Source: Viscum album
Taxonomy: Eukaryota > Streptophyta > Magnoliopsida > Santalales > Viscaceae
Length of the DNA stretch: 64,000 nt
Assembly (NCBI GenBank): GCA_963277665.1
Contig: OY728119.1
Coordinates: 314,856,206-314,920,205, forward strand
Direction of reading: 5' to 3'
Part shown: positions 12,385 through 26,300 of the stretch, piece by piece
Layout: every line of letters starts with the position of its first letter
Numbering within the stretch: the stretch's first letter is position 1
The notes under the pieces: model-generated
What the model was told of the DNA's origin: nothing
Database searches by the model: none
The model's input: only the letters and a program-made list of their open reading frames with translations
Translations under genes and position numbers: made by a program

Positions 12385-13179
12385 TGAATTGGTTTTGGAC
12401 CTACAAGACTTTAGAATATTGCATAATGTATTTCTGAATCCATACAATGAGTCAGTGTGGGATTTTTGGGCCTAGAGAGCCTCAATATGGTGGTATTAAA
12501 AATATTAAATATATTTTTTCATGTACATGAATTTTATATTCAAATTTGGAATAAATCTTGAGTGGAGTCTCATATCATAATTCTAAGAGCATGAATGAGT
12601 TTAGAACCTCATGCTTATCCAAGTCATGACATAATGTTTTCTATGTTGGGAGTTTGAACAGAGGTGAGTTGGTGGGGCATCGAGCAGTTAAATTATTATT
12701 TACATGATAATTTCTTTAATAAAATTAACTTAATATCCTCCCAAATATCACATTGGTGCACATAATGAAGAAAGATCTATGTCTCTCAATCTCCCTTTTG
12801 CCGAAAGGTTGAAATAAGCTAAAATAAAAGTATCAAAGTGTTTTTGATGTCCATTATTGATGACAACCGTCATCATAACAAGGAGGTGCATGATCCAGAA
12901 TTCATTATACAATGAAATATTATTCATTTCTCCCTTGAGGTATGATTATTTTAGTTTTTTCTAATACCCTTTTCCATGCTTTTTTTAATGGTTGTAGATC
13001 CCTATTATGAATGCTAGAGATCCCTCCTAGGTCAATTGGTAGGTTTTGGGTGAAACTAAGAGAATTATTTTTATATTAATGAAACTACTTACTATAAATA
13101 CAATCTATATGGTGTGTAGTCTAGTGATACATATTGAGTGTTTCTTTTTATTCAAGGATCATGAATCTTTGGACTACAC

Positions 13180-13570
13180 GTTTTGTATCACGTTAGATTC
13201 CATGTAGTGACCACAAACCATGTGGCCATAGGTCATGGATAGGGAATCCATGAGAAACTACATGACCTCGTAAACATAAACAAATAATGTACATGGAAAT
13301 GGAGTACTATACATGGGAACTGGTAAACTACATGGCCAGGTGACCATTTACCCAGAACAAGTCATGTGTTATTGGATGAATGGTGTATGTCGGACATGAC
13401 TGGCCCGTATGTGTAAATGGAGACCACGACCTGCTGTCAGGTGAGTCATAACATGCAATGTACTATATGTACATCCCGTGTACCTCTACATGGACTGGAA
13501 GCTTGTGTAAATAGGATACATGTCTAGTTTCTTGTGTGGTTTCACACACCATGTGTACCCCCAATGCACA
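13180..13570. repeat. ACATGG/CATGTAG-rich low-complexity block
   Basis: Recurrent phrases such as CATGTAGTGACC, CATGTGGCCATAGG, ACTACATGACC, ACATGGAAATGGAGTACTA, ACATGGGAACTGG and ACATGGCCAGGTGACC are spaced a few tens of bases apart. It looks like an old, heavily diverged short tandem array inside the 3.9-kb insertion. Confidence 0.4.
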
Positions 13571-14284
13571 CTGTGCACACCTTTGAGATCGCATTGAGAT
13601 CTTCCACATTCTGTATATCTATCTATGGAACTCAAATTCAGACTATGAGTATCCTATCCTGAGTGTTTTTTCCATTTAGATATTGGTGGTGGACTCTATA
13701 CTATCCAACAAGATAAGATTTCATGTGATTCAAGCCTAATTCATGTTGGACCCATGATCCTCCTCACAACGGACTAGATACCCCACAACCCACTAACTCA
13801 GGACAATACTCAATTGGGCTAGTAAATTGGGTCGAGTATCAAGTAATTTTTATTTCTTAAGGAGGATTTAATATAACCTCCTTAGATACTTAAACATGGG
13901 ATTGAGATTCTTAATATCCTCCTGGGAGAATCTCTAGTACAACCACACAAGCTAGCACTATGGTACTAGATATTCTCCCTTATAGCTATTAATCCATTCT
14001 GTACTGGGTTTTAATCACTAGGGAGGTAATATTAAATCCTCATGAGATAGGGTATTGCACTTGATATTTAGACCACATGTGTTAACTAATAGAGTGAAGT
14101 CCCACGTTAGTGGGGTGTGTGGAATCTGGTGATTTTTTGGAAGCGTCACTGGTCCAACAACGTTGTTCCAATGATGATTAACCTTGGGTAGTCATCAGGT
14201 TGGATCACTAGGTTAATGTATGGATCACTATCCTTTTCCCTTGTTTTTTGGTTATATGTCCCATATACACTTTATTCTAGTAAA

Positions 14285-15420
14285 TCAGTGCTCCCCTATT
14301 TGATAGGGGCGGGGATCCCCTACAAGTGATAGTGTTATCAATTTTGGAATGATAAGCACGATGCTCCATTCAAGAAGTTCTTGGTCGATGTTAGATATCA
14401 GAGAGGTTCTACATGTGAGATAATTGGACTAGGACTCCCCTATTAGACCAGGGTGTGGGATTCCCATAACTATTTTCATGGGTAATAAATAGGACTCCCC
14501 ACATTTTTTTTGTAGATTTTATACCATTTTGGTGGTTTATTTAGGGTAGGTAATCCATTATTGGTCTACAACGTGTGATCCCCATATCATACAGGTGGGT
14601 GGAAGGTTCACCCCAATTGTGATTAGATCATAGTCCTTCTATAGTTGTTGGAAAAATAGAGTTATTAATCCCTTATTAGACTAGTATATTGGTCATTAAT
14701 ATGTCCACTTATTACTCCCATATTGTGTCATGGAATAGGTCCTCCAGACGTGACATATAGATGGAGTGGGTACTTGCCTATTGTGTTTAGGTGTGGGTCC
14801 TCTATCCTTAGAGTATGAAACCCCCTATCATTCTAGTGTGTGGGATATCTATAATTTCTATTCTGATATATGTTTTACTCGCATGTGGTACTAGGGAGTG
14901 GGTCCTCTAGACTGGGGTTGGTACATCCCAATATTACCAGGGCACGGGTCCCCCACTGTAGTCGTGTTTGTATAGTGGTACTCTTTTGTCATGATAGAAA
15001 GTTCATCCAATTTATTCAGATTGGTACTCCCATAATTTATTATGGTCTGGGTCCTTATCTATAGTGTATTACTCCACCATCTTTGAGTTAGAATGGGGAC
15101 TAGGTGCTCAATCAATGTAGGATCTCCCTATTATGTTGATTACAATTACGAAGGTAAGGCCCCTCCACTAGCTACATGTCATACCGGGTTAGGATATAGT
15201 TCTCCCCCGATGGATTGTGGTGTTGGATACTCCATACAAGATAGAAATTAGTTTCACAGATTATTTTGATGAATGTACTCCCTTAATAGTAGGGAAGGGG
15301 GAATGTGTGGGTCCCTCCATCCTCTATTGTTAGATTGGATGCATGCAGTTCATGGTATAGAGTAGTGCTCCCTCAAATGTTTGTAGTGTTGAGGGGAAAT
15401 CCACTAAACATGGGTTCTTA
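14285..15420. repeat. Degenerate minisatellite, about 50-bp period
   Basis: Successive diverged units share GTACTCCC(C/T)TATTA...AGGGTGTGGGTCCTCTA. Visible unit starts lie near 14291, 14433, 14494, 14669, 14714, 14772, 14821, 14926, 14980, 15027, 15070, 15124, 15200, 15280 and 15368; the clearest run has steps of about 45-55 bases. Examples: ACTCCCCTATTAGACCAGGG (14434), ACTTGCCTATTGTGTTTAGG (14774), ACATCCCAATATTACCAGGG. It does not match a known satellite that I recognise. Confidence 0.5.
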
Positions 15421-16290
15421 CACCATTACATAAGTTCCAATAATGCAAAAACCTCTAGTGATGGCACTATATCATGAACCAGCATGTCATTCCCAATAGA
15501 GAGTATCTCTCAGATAGGTTCCATATGGGGTGGATGAGATCATGGACCATGTTTTCCTGGTTGTGTGTTACATTTAGAGCCTCAAGTAGAATCCTATCAT
15601 AGGCTCTGAATTAGTAAATTCATGAGATATTGTGTCTATGATGTGTATATCTGCATGATTATAGTATTCCTTATGGCTTGTTCACATGTTTGGGTGATTC
15701 AAGATGGAGTTTATCTCTATATTTGGTTCTCTCTTTCTAGGTTGTGAGGATAGTTTCCTTTCAATTTCACCCTTTTCATTTGGGTTTTTGGGAACCTACT
15801 AAGTATTTTTATTCTAACCCAATCATGGTATTTTCTAACACAGTTTTTGTATTATGAATACCACATCCCATTTGATAGAGTCATATGAGGACCTGAGGCA
15901 GGTAGATCTTAGTGAGTTTAGCTGAATGAGGTATTTACTTGAGTTGGGCCAAGTAGGATTCCATCAGATTTAATTTATTGTGACCCCCTCCTAATGATCA
16001 GGTTGGATTCTTTTATAATTTTATATTGGGAATGTATTTTTCCCTTTTTATGCTTTCAGTACTTCTTTTGTTCTCTGGTTCATGAGAGATATATTCATTC
16101 AATTTAGTTTCTATCATTTTCTATCTAAGTGTTGTTGCATGGAGGTGTTTTTTGGTATATGTGTATATGTACTTTAGAAAAAATCCTATGATCTGTGTGA
16201 TATGCCTACTCGACTCTCATCGCTAGTCCCAGACCTATTAGTGGTGGGCTTGGGGGGTAATAGCCTAGGCCCCATTGGTTCGGGTCATGA

Positions 16291-17100
16291 TACTAGTATC
16301 CATCTAGTCTAAGAAAACTATAGATCTTGGTTTCCATTGTAGGTCAAAGTCATATATCAATAACTTCTATCCTTGAAATATACACTATCATGTAATTTCT
16401 TGATATTATACAACCCAATAATGAAAATATTTCAAGCCAAAATTTCCACTTTGTAAATTTATAGTACAAATTTTCATTCTACAGGGTCATCAAGAAAATT
16501 ATCAAATACTCTTCATGGTCAAACTTTATCTTCAAACATATAAGAATATATTATATAATGACAAACAAAAAACAAATCAAGGTAATATATAAAGGATCTA
16601 TTCATTAAATATATGAATATTTTAATAGAATTGTTATGTCTAGATTGAATTGTTATAAATTCTTAATAATTACACATCATGTAGAAAGTTGTATTGGGTA
16701 TATCCTTCTTTTTGACACTTATATGATGATATCAAGAATTAAGATCAATTGTGGAAAAATGTTTAGAATCTCATAATTCATCAAATAGATCATTGATAAA
16801 AAGTAAAGGATATTGATTCATAATAGAACTCTTCTTATGTTCTCGTTAATCGGTGAAAAGACATATTGACCCATATTTATTCTTTAAAAAAAACAGGTGA
16901 ACTCCATAGTGAAGCGCTATAAATATTGAATCCACTATCAAGATTCTCCTGGATTTTACTCATTAAATTCCTATAATCAATTGAGTCCATTCTATATGGA
17001 ATCATTAGAGTGGGTGTAGCTCCATGTATGAGTTATATTGAAAAATCAACTTTATGGTTTGGGTAAGACTAGGAAACACTTCTAGAAAGACATTAGAAAA
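16291..17100 (-). pseudogene. Element B reverse transcriptase
   Basis: The segment 16310-16450 aligns closely, at DNA level, with element A's RT end (55160-55300): both contain CCATTGT(A/T)GGTCAAAG, and about 90-110 bp further CAACCCAATAATGA (here 16411) or CGACCCAAAAATGA (55251), then AGCCAAAATT. At about 16890-17000 minus frames read WIQY...FTMEFTCFF, like the N-terminal 'I.PS.SPWGAPVLFV'. Reverse transcriptase copies the element RNA into cDNA. The gene is broken by stops and by the insertion at 16290. Confidence 0.7.
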
Positions 17101-18832
17101 CTCTTATACAATTATAATATCTAAAATATTGATTTTCTACACAAATATGGAAGATAAATATCACCCATGATTTGGTCTATAAATCCATATAATTCATGAA
17201 ATTATAATTTTGAGTTCATTTTCATCATTGCACTAATATTATATCATAAGTTGATTTGGATTATTAATTTATAATTATATTACTCAAAAATGGATATTGG
17301 ATCTATTGAGCGAGAACTAATACATTACCAAAATTACATTTAATTAAACTAGAATATGAATAAAATGATTTCAGTGATGAAAATTCCCCTAAACATCTAT
17401 CATAGAGGAGTTATAAAACCGATTTTTTTATCATCCTATAGTTAAACTTTTTCACTACCAAATCAATATGTAATTTTTTAGGTGTTGTTTTGATAAAAAT
17501 ATAAAAGTCATTAGAAAAACTTAATTTGTATAACCTAAATGAAATAAAAAAATTTACTTTTTTATTGGATGATAAGTTTACCTTTCAACACATTATGTGG
17601 AACTACAACTTCATATGTGGTAATGTTATAAGCATGGTCTTATCCCCATATATTCTTCTGTGATAAGTTCCCTTGACTCTTATGGAACTGGTTTGAATAA
17701 TTCCCCACCAATTAAAATATAAATCATTATATAATAGTGTTTTATTTATTTTCTTTCTAGTCATTATTCAGATGACCCTTATCTAAACACTTGTAACAAA
17801 CCCCCATTCTGTTCAATCATTTTCCAAGTGGATTCTTTTTATAATTTTTACATCAAGGTAATTTATTCATTTATTTCTTCTTCATTGATGTGTTCGCTTT
17901 TTATTGTTTCTTCACCAAACTATAGTTAACTTGATTTAGCATAAAGATATATAATATAGAAAATTATTTTTCTGACTTAGTGGAACTTGATATTATCGCA
18001 TCATAAGATGAAAAAGTTTTATAAAATAGATCCCCTCATTGAATATTCTTGATCCCTTCAGAGAAATCACCAATATTTCTGTATAAATTTTGTTTATAAT
18101 CTGAATAATTCCTTAATAATATTATGAAGGTATCCTCATACTCTTCCACACAAAGATTAACTTTTTTATTTAATGGGTTGAACTTCCCCTCCATTTAAAC
18201 TCATTATTATCAAGGTAATTATTTCATTACAAAGATCAATATAATATATATTGATTAAATTATTTCTATTTATTCAAACACTTTAGTGTTATAGATTAAT
18301 GAGTTTCATTAAATAGAATATAAATTAAAAAAATAAAATTCCAGAATAACCTTGTAACTTCAGTTACATCGTAAATCTTAGAATATAATTTAGAGGGATT
18401 TAATCCACTATTTACTAACCAATGGAATAGAAGTTTTGTTGATATACGGAAGATTCTATCGCATGAAGTGATCCAATAAATGTGTGTCACACTATGGAAT
18501 AATATGTTGCTCTATATGGGAATTCATATTTGTATTATCATAGGTAAGATACCAAAATATGTCTATGACATACTTAGTTCCAGCACCTCTTTCATTGGAT
18601 ATCTTAATAAGGAAATCCATACAATTTCTCTAGGTTTTTATTCCTTTTCGTCCGATAGGCATCATTAGTAAATTATATAATACCCTTATTTAGCTCATAA
18701 TCATCATTAATATTGATCAATAACAAGGAAATTAATATAATTATAAAATTTCCCAAATATTATTTGGTATTATAAAAATTCACATTTTTCAGTATTCATT
18801 TAAAATCTAGTTACAATGTTTTCTACCAAACA
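17100..18832 (-). pseudogene. Element B gag and protease region, with zinc knuckle
   Basis: At 17762-17810 (minus) the translation is RMGVCYKCLDKGHLNND then a stop: a CX2CX4HX4C nucleic-acid-binding zinc knuckle whose last cysteine has become the stop codon. This knuckle ends gypsy Gag, so 17810-18832 should be the Gag body and 17100-17760 protease plus linker, but I can read no convincing Gag core or protease motif there. ORFs at 18296-18490 and 18480-18668 overlap on opposite strands and look like chance. Confidence 0.55.
17762..17810 (-). other. Degenerate CCHC zinc knuckle of gag (element B)
   Basis: C-YK-C-LDKG-H-LNND-stop in minus frame. Three of the four metal ligands remain; the fourth is TAG. 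It serves as an anchor for the gag/pol border. Confidence 0.6.
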
Positions 18833-18847
18833 TGCTCTAATATTAAC
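18833..18847 (-). other. Primer binding site-like sequence (element B)
   Basis: On minus, immediately inside the 5' LTR, TTAATATTAGAGCATG resembles the initiator-Met tRNA primer site TTGGTATCAGAGC used by most plant gypsy elements. It differs at a few positions, as expected for an old copy. Confidence 0.5.
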
Positions 18848-21800
18848 TGTTGAAACCCAAACACCAATAACATAGAGTTAGTGTGATCTTTATTAAATTT
18901 TTACAAAAAATAAATGGGATCTCACAAGGAAAGATCCTTCATTTTTTTAGTATTGAAGAAAAATAAATATACATTATTTATATATTATATTGGAAATATA
19001 AAATACGTATCATACGAAGCATTCTTGGATCTTTGATATTATTTGTCATACCCTTATGCATATCTCAGGGAAAGGAAAACAAATAATGTTTGAGATTAGA
19101 TGCTCAGTAAGTATAACATACATTTGAATATATAATTATTAAATAAGGTATAATAAATAGGTAAAGGTAAATATTGTAAAACACATGTTATTTAATCAAT
19201 AACATGACCAAAAAACTCATACATGGATAATATCGATTTTGTAATCACATGGATAATAATAACTGAATTTTTAATGAAAGAAATGATTCATATTTTTTTC
19301 ATAATCTCAAATAACATGATATTTTTATCATTAAGTCCTAGTACCATGAGAGATTAATCAACATGTATGTATTCACCAAAATCCTGTTTAATAAGGCAAG
19401 CCAACTGGTTTGTCTCATGAGAATCATCAACAAATCAAGGGGATGTATAACTTTTTGCCTCACTCATCACTACATGCTTGATGAATTCATCATATATTGA
19501 ATGATATATTTAATTCAAAAATAATATTCCTTTTAAATAAATATCTATATTGATTACAGAATATGGAAAATTAAAATTTCCCTATTCAATCAAATAATAT
19601 TCAAATTAAAACACTATATATAGAAATGGTCTACAATTTATGAAATATTCACCTCTATTAAACAAATAAAATGGGTATTTAAGTGATATGAAATGTCTAA
19701 TAAGAAGTTTCACAAGACTTTTAATGTTTCAAGATGAATTTAATATGAGATTAAATAAAACTATCAATCCATTATAAAAAAGGATATACATTAAAACCAT
19801 AGATTTTTAATAAATAAATAAAAATGAATTGAAATATTAAAAAAATATTTTATTAAATATTAGTATTTATAAAACCATTATAAACTTATAGAATAATCTA
19901 AATATAATAACATAGTTGTCTTGGTGGGAAAATCCATAAGCAGTGTATATAATAAAAAGAAACATTCCTTTTTTCTTTCTATAATGAAATTCTAAAGTGA
20001 ACCTTTCAATAAGAATTGAAAATATTATATTAATTTTTTTTAAAAAGTCGCTTATACTATAAAAGTTCCTTAATAAATACTTTAATTAAATAAAATTTAC
20101 ACTTGTAATACAATTTTGAAAAATATTTATCCGGAAGAAAAATATACCTAATCAAAAACTTAAATTAGAGCGATTTTCCATTGGAAAATTTCCATTCTTG
20201 ATTTAATTTCCAAAGAGTGGATAATTTAGGTCAATGTATGTAAAATCCTTAAATATATATATTTTAATAAAATATATTCAGTTTAAAAAGGATGTATTAT
20301 AATATTCCTTCAATTAAAATAACATCAATCCGAAAAAATGAGATTGAAAAATAAATTCTTACCATTTGGTATCATTTAATTTTTAACCCCATGAAAGAGT
20401 AACAGTAGTTGAAACTTTAATCCAAAGTTATCAATTCATATTTATTCTGAATACATAATAGGTGAATTATATACACTATATACAAATAAATAGTTTCAAA
20501 ATACTAATTAAGTTTCAATGGAGAGTAAATTGAGACACAATATCTTACAAAGATTATCATGATGAAGTGAGAATTAATCGATGAATTAATTTTGTTTGGA
20601 AGATATTAATACAAAACTTAAATATGATAATAAATCATATATTAATTAAATTTTACTTATCACATAAACTTTTTATAACATATCCAATAAATAAGGGATA
20701 TAACCCAATGAATGGATATTGAGTTAAAAATCCCAAACCTAAAGTTTGAATTTCCACATAAGTGCATTTATCCTCCTGTATAAAAAATAGATCTATTATA
20801 ATCAAAAAAATAACCATATTAATATCTATAATAAAATATATGAATAATTTATAACATATTATCACACATATTTTAATAATGTTTTATCACTATCATTGAT
20901 TCTAGTGTAAAGGGATTTATTTTTCATGAGATTTATGGTTTGCTGGTTCTGATCCTTGTACGTTGTATATGATTCCATAATCAAAATTAATTAAATTTTA
21001 AATTAAATATCATTTATATATATATAATAATGATATATATGTTATGATTCAACCATAAAATGTAGAAATATAAAAATTATTTACACCATTCTGGTAGATG
21101 GTATGTTGTGTGTACGCATAAACGTTGAATTCACTTTTCGATGGATGGAATGAATGAAAGGTAAACAATAATTTTAATTTAAATGATATATATATATAAT
21201 CTATCTTTATTAAATTTTTTTGAAATCATAAATGAAAAATGGATCATATCGCCTGGTCAAGGTAGTTGTCCACACATACTCACGATCGACGTTATCATTT
21301 TCTAACTGATTGGATAGAATGATGATAGATATGAAATTATAATTAGAGAAAAATAATTATATAATAATTGTTATATATATTATATATATTCATTTTTTCC
21401 ATCATTATAACCATTAAAATAAATTGGTGATAAATATTGAATTACACAACAATGTGGAGACGACAAGGCATACCTACACACGAATAATGTTTTCAATTTT
21501 TGTGGGACAGAAAACAGTTTAAAAATGGTTGTAACAAAATCATAAAAACATATCAATAAATTTAGAGTATCTTAGTTGTTATATTTTTATGGCTACATAA
21601 TATTTATATGAGTTATAAGAATAATTAAATATTAAAGAGAAAAAAATATGATTACATCTTCTTCAATATACTTCCTTTAGATTCTTAAGGAAATATGGAT
21701 CTTGCTTTTAAGATTAAAAAACATGTAATTAGTTTCTATGAAGTGTTATAAGATATATTTCAGGGTTTTGGTTTTACTAGATGGTTCAAAGTGGTGCAAT

Positions 21801-23350
21801 GAAATGATATAAGGGATGACCTTTTATATGTTATTGGAAGGGAACTCTTTTAATCATCTAAAGTATTAAATTATAATAAAGTCACAATCATAGCCATGTG
21901 GATTAAAAATTACATATATTTAAATATAATGGGGATATGTACCTAATAAATTCATCCAATAAAATTTATAATGTTTTATATTACATTAAAAACATAACAT
22001 TTTTATTAACTCATTCATTAACCATTTTTATCATTAACCACAATAAAACATATTTCAATATTACAGGGTTATAATTTTAAATATAGAATGTAAATTACCT
22101 AATAAATTGAAAAGGGATGGTATTTTAAACTATATATTATCCCCATTTTCCTAGTTAAATATATTTAAAATATTAAAATAATTTAATAAAAAATTATTTT
22201 AATAACATGTCATTAATGTCATTTTTGACACTATTTATTTTATTAGACGTTAAAGACATCCAAAAAAATATGTAATTCAAATATAAAACCTTAACAAGTC
22301 CATAATTTGGTATATATATCTTTAAAATTAATGGTTAACTATAAATACCCTATAAAATATTACTTTTAGAGTCTTTTAAAATCAATTGCATGATTTTTCT
22401 AATACTTTGACAAGCCTTGTGTCAGTTTTTTATAAGACTTTAAGGAAACTATTTCATCACTAGGAATAAAAAATTAATTAAAATTATTAAAACAAATTAA
22501 AATTTTAAATAATAATTTAGAAATGAACATATCATATTTTTATCGTTATTTAAATAATTAATATATATTAAAGTCAGGATATAGATATTTTAGAATTTTC
22601 TTCACTTAAAATAATATAAATGTCATTGTCAAATGAAAATTGAATTAAAATTAAATATATTAAAAGTTAGTATGAATATGGTTGAATTAAATACATATAA
22701 ATAAATAAATTCAAGTGGTTGGTAAAATTTTTATGGCTTATTATATAATTTTAACCATAATTACCGGATTTACCCATTATCGATGTGATTAATTTTATGA
22801 TTGTTAAAAATCATAATGTCTGAAATTAAAAGGAACATATTTACTTAATTTAAAGACCATAATTGTGAATATTTATCAAATTTTATCATATTAAATTCAT
22901 ATAAATTTTAAAAATTAATTTAAAAATAAACTTATAAAATGTGATGAAAACAATTTTCTAGAAAATATTGTATTTAGGCATAAAAATTCATTTACATAAA
23001 AATAATGTAAAATATGGACCCTAATTTAGTTTAAATTGATATTATTTCACATTAATACAAAAATAAGAAATATAATTATACTTTTAAATTAATTAATTTA
23101 ATGAAATGAAATGTTGATTTTACAAAAATACACGGTATCACTCTTCAAGGACAAATAAATTTATTTATAAAAAACCCCAAAATTAAACCAAATATAATAT
23201 TAACATGAATAAAAATTTATATAATTTCCATATAATAATATTTAAATAGTTTTTAATGGTTTATTTAAACTCAGTATTTTATGTAATGAATGTTATTAAT
23301 GAAATTATATTTATTTATAGAAATATATCATAAAAACCGACGGTGTTAAG
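18848..23350 (-). repeat. 5' LTR of element B
   Basis: About 4.5 kb. Its plus-strand left end is TGTTGAAACCC (minus ...GGGTTTCAACA, a CA end). Its right end, GGTGTTAAG, is a decayed TGTAACA start. It shares ordered landmarks with element A's LTRs: GAGATTAGATGCTCAGTAAG (19091 area), GATGGTATGTTGTGTGTACGCATAAACG (about 21098-21125), AGTTGTCCACACATACTCACGA (about 21262-21287), TATA box 21821-21828 and the ATATTATCCCCAT block shared with the 3' LTR. No genes; small ORFs (for example 20653-20865) are chance. Confidence 0.68.
21821..21828 (-). promoter_or_regulatory. LTR TATA box (element B, 5' LTR)
   Basis: CTTTTATA on plus (TATAAAAG on minus), in the same relative place as in the other LTRs, downstream (on minus) of the ATATTATCCCCAT region. 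Confidence 0.5.
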
Positions 23351-26300
23351 CATGGGATATATTAAACACTTAGAGTGAGTGAATTAGTGATTATATTTTT
23401 TCCCAAGACAAAATCACTTATCATGTTATTCAATATAACAATATTAAACTCACAATTGTGCATTAATAAAAAATAAACCCATCATTTTTATTAATTAGGT
23501 TCGCTACTATAAAGGATGAGTACCTCCTCATTGTATGTTGATTTTTATCCCATGAACACACTAGTCCCCATTTATTTTAAATAATTAGACACATATAAGG
23601 GAATTGACTAGGATATTCTATAAATGTTTGAACTAAATAAATTAATTTATTAAATGAAAAATAATTTTTTTTAAAAAATACGACCAATGTTGTGCATAAC
23701 ACAAATGGGAAATATGTTTTTTATTTTCGTCATTATTTTCTCGAAAATAAATCCCCACTGGTTATTCTCCACACACTATATTTCTCCAGAATTGTTTCAT
23801 TTTTTCCATCATTTTCCTTATTATATATATTTTTTATATCTTCATCAAATCACATCAATATAATTTATAGATATTGCATCTATAAAACAATCAATTTTTG
23901 AAAATCAGTTCTTTATAATTATTTATCATCAAAACTCTAATAAAAATTTACCAATAATAACTTCATTTAATTCATATAAAAATTCCAACTATTCTCCAAT
24001 TGATAACAATAATAATCATGACTTTCCTACTCTATGATACCTAAAATATCCTATTTATGACAATATGAATTCAATAATTTGATGTTGTTGTTGTGAATTA
24101 AAACATCAAGTTAGGGGATTCAATTTAATTATACATGGTTACATCATGGAATTTTATATCATGAGATGAAAAAATCATTAATTATTCCAATCACAGTGCC
24201 TTGGTTTTGTGATGTTAAAACATTAAATTATATTCAAAATTTTACCATTTCTATGTCGTCGTGATGTGTCCCTAATTACCATGTTGTGGTGGTATCTCAA
24301 ATAATCAAGACATTCTTCAGTTGATCTCTCTTTAGAAGAAAACTTCACGATGTGGAAAAATTCGTCCCAAAATGGACACATATATTTTTATATTATACAA
24401 AAAATTAAACTTGACAAATTGATTAACCATGTTCGTGTGATAGTTTTAACTTTAAATAATATCATAAAATCATCATGGAAGTTCATCCCATGAGTTATTT
24501 TTATAAAAGAGTTACTTTTCACTATTCTAGTTAATTTTAAAAATTCTTCAACATCTCATAATTCTACTATAAGACTAATACTATGTATGAAATATAATTT
24601 ATTATGTATCATAGTGTTATTTTTCACTTTGACTCATTTCCTCAATCTAATAATTCTTACATTATATATTTCAATGATTACCTATTTCATAATGTTTTTA
24701 CCTTAACCTTATTTTATAATAAACCTATTATAAAATATTATGTGTTCTTCTAAAATACGTAGATTTTCTTTTTTAAATGTGATTTCCATAAGTTATCTTC
24801 CATTGTAATATATTTTATTTGAATTAAATGATAAGTTTACACACCATAAAATATGTTATATATCACTCTTTGATCATACATTTTTTATACTTATAAATTG
24901 GAATAATATCCTAAATAATATATTGAATTTATTATGCATCATAGTGGACTCCAATGAATTTTCAAAAATATATATCTTGATCATATTGTTTGTGTCTAGT
25001 ATTTTTTATATGCGTTATCAATTTCCATGATCTCCAAAAACTTATCTATACATGGAATCACATCTTTGATTTTTCGCAACATCTTAGTTTGGAGAATATA
25101 TTGAGTATCATATACTTAGAAAAATATTCACATGCCTGCAACTAATAATTTTTACACATAACTCCATATTTATAAACTCAACCCAACCTCTTAGAATTAA
25201 TTTCGAACAACATCAAATATAATTTAACAACCATATAATGTATTTTCAAGCCTTATATAACTAGAAAATAATCCTTAGAGTGATTAAATGATATATTTTT
25301 TACATCAAATCAATTTCTCCTACTCCTTCCAAGTTTTTTTCTATAAAAATAATAATTTCATTAATAATACTCACCATGATGGTTCTTCATTCGAATACAA
25401 TACTTCGGTCGTTCAACTATATTTTTAAATAATTTTTTTCAGAGTGAATAAATGTTCATCAACCTATAAACTCCATGGAACATAACATAAATTGCAATCT
25501 TCTCAATCTAAATAAATGTACCATCCTTCTATATGAATTATTTATAATGAATATCTATAATATCTTATTTAAATTTGAAGTAAAATCCTAAAATATACAA
25601 CCATGTTTTTAACAATATATTCTTCATGAATTGGTTTAAAATAACTCCACCATATTTCCTTACAATCATTCATAGTAGTTCCTCAAACACATGTATTGAA
25701 AAAATAAAAAATATTCCTCTAGATATTCGACACATATATGACATATAAATAAAAATAGAGAAGAAAATACATCCAGTCATAGAGAATATTGATTTTATTT
25801 GATACAACATGAAATGAATACCAGGAAAATACTATCATGTTATGTGGTGATTGAATCAGTGTGAACTCATTTTATAGAATTATTTTACCATTTAATTTAA
25901 TCACTTAATATTTAAACCTATGTATTAATTATGATGGATTTATCTTCTTGTAAATTATAAACAGGCAAAATTATATGAAAATATGTAATTAAATGAAGAT
26001 AACATAACATGATATTTTTATAATGTTCAATCCTATTGTGGTTATATTATACTTTGTGTGTTCAGGTAATGTTTCGAGACTTCGATATCAATTATAATGA
26101 TCATGTGAACAAGTATATGGGAGGTATCATCCTAAACACCAATTCTATCTCCCAAAATTCAAATATAGACTCCTTAATGTTTTATATTTTCTTTATTTTT
26201 TTATATTGGATATTATTAGTTTAAATGAGTCATTCCCAAATCACTCATGAAAACGATCCTCCCACTACACCAAGATGTCGTTGTATCAGTTAGTAAAATA

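Larger units (their letters stand above)
12385..16290. mobile_element. Unclassified 3.9-kb insertion in element B pol
   Basis: Gypsy RT is readable up to about 16291 (FLGLA.Y region) and continues with the '.RF.E.FS' region at about 12380, so roughly 3.9 kb was inserted at one point within RT. The insert is clearly less AT-rich than its surroundings, with many GGG/CCC phrases. It has no ORF over 64 codons and no RT, integrase or transposase motif I can read. A segment near 12640-12690 (GAGTTGGTGGGGCATCGAGC) resembles phrases in plant LTRs. It may be a solo LTR or a non-autonomous element; I could not fix its ends or a target duplication. Confidence 0.55.
8445..23350 (-). mobile_element. Element B: old Ty3/gypsy (Tekay-like) element with nested insertion
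   Basis: Two related LTRs (8445-10282 truncated; about 18848-23350) flank minus-strand gypsy pol and gag remnants. Direct LTR-to-LTR matches include 8900-9110 against 21920-22150 (both hold GGGTTATAATTTTA and CATATATTATCCCCAT) and 9690-9730 against 22750-22800 (ATTACCTGATTTACCC / ATTACCGGATTTACCC). Element C occupies the left side and has cut the 3' LTR, so only the right target flank (CATGG, 23351-23355) is visible. Pol is interrupted between about 12385 and 16290. Confidence 0.72.

Noticed and set aside
12385..12420. TG...CA ends for the 3.9-kb insertion (TGAATTGG at 12396, GGGTCA at 16287)
   Set aside because: The flanking five bases do not match, so these cannot be confirmed as LTR ends.
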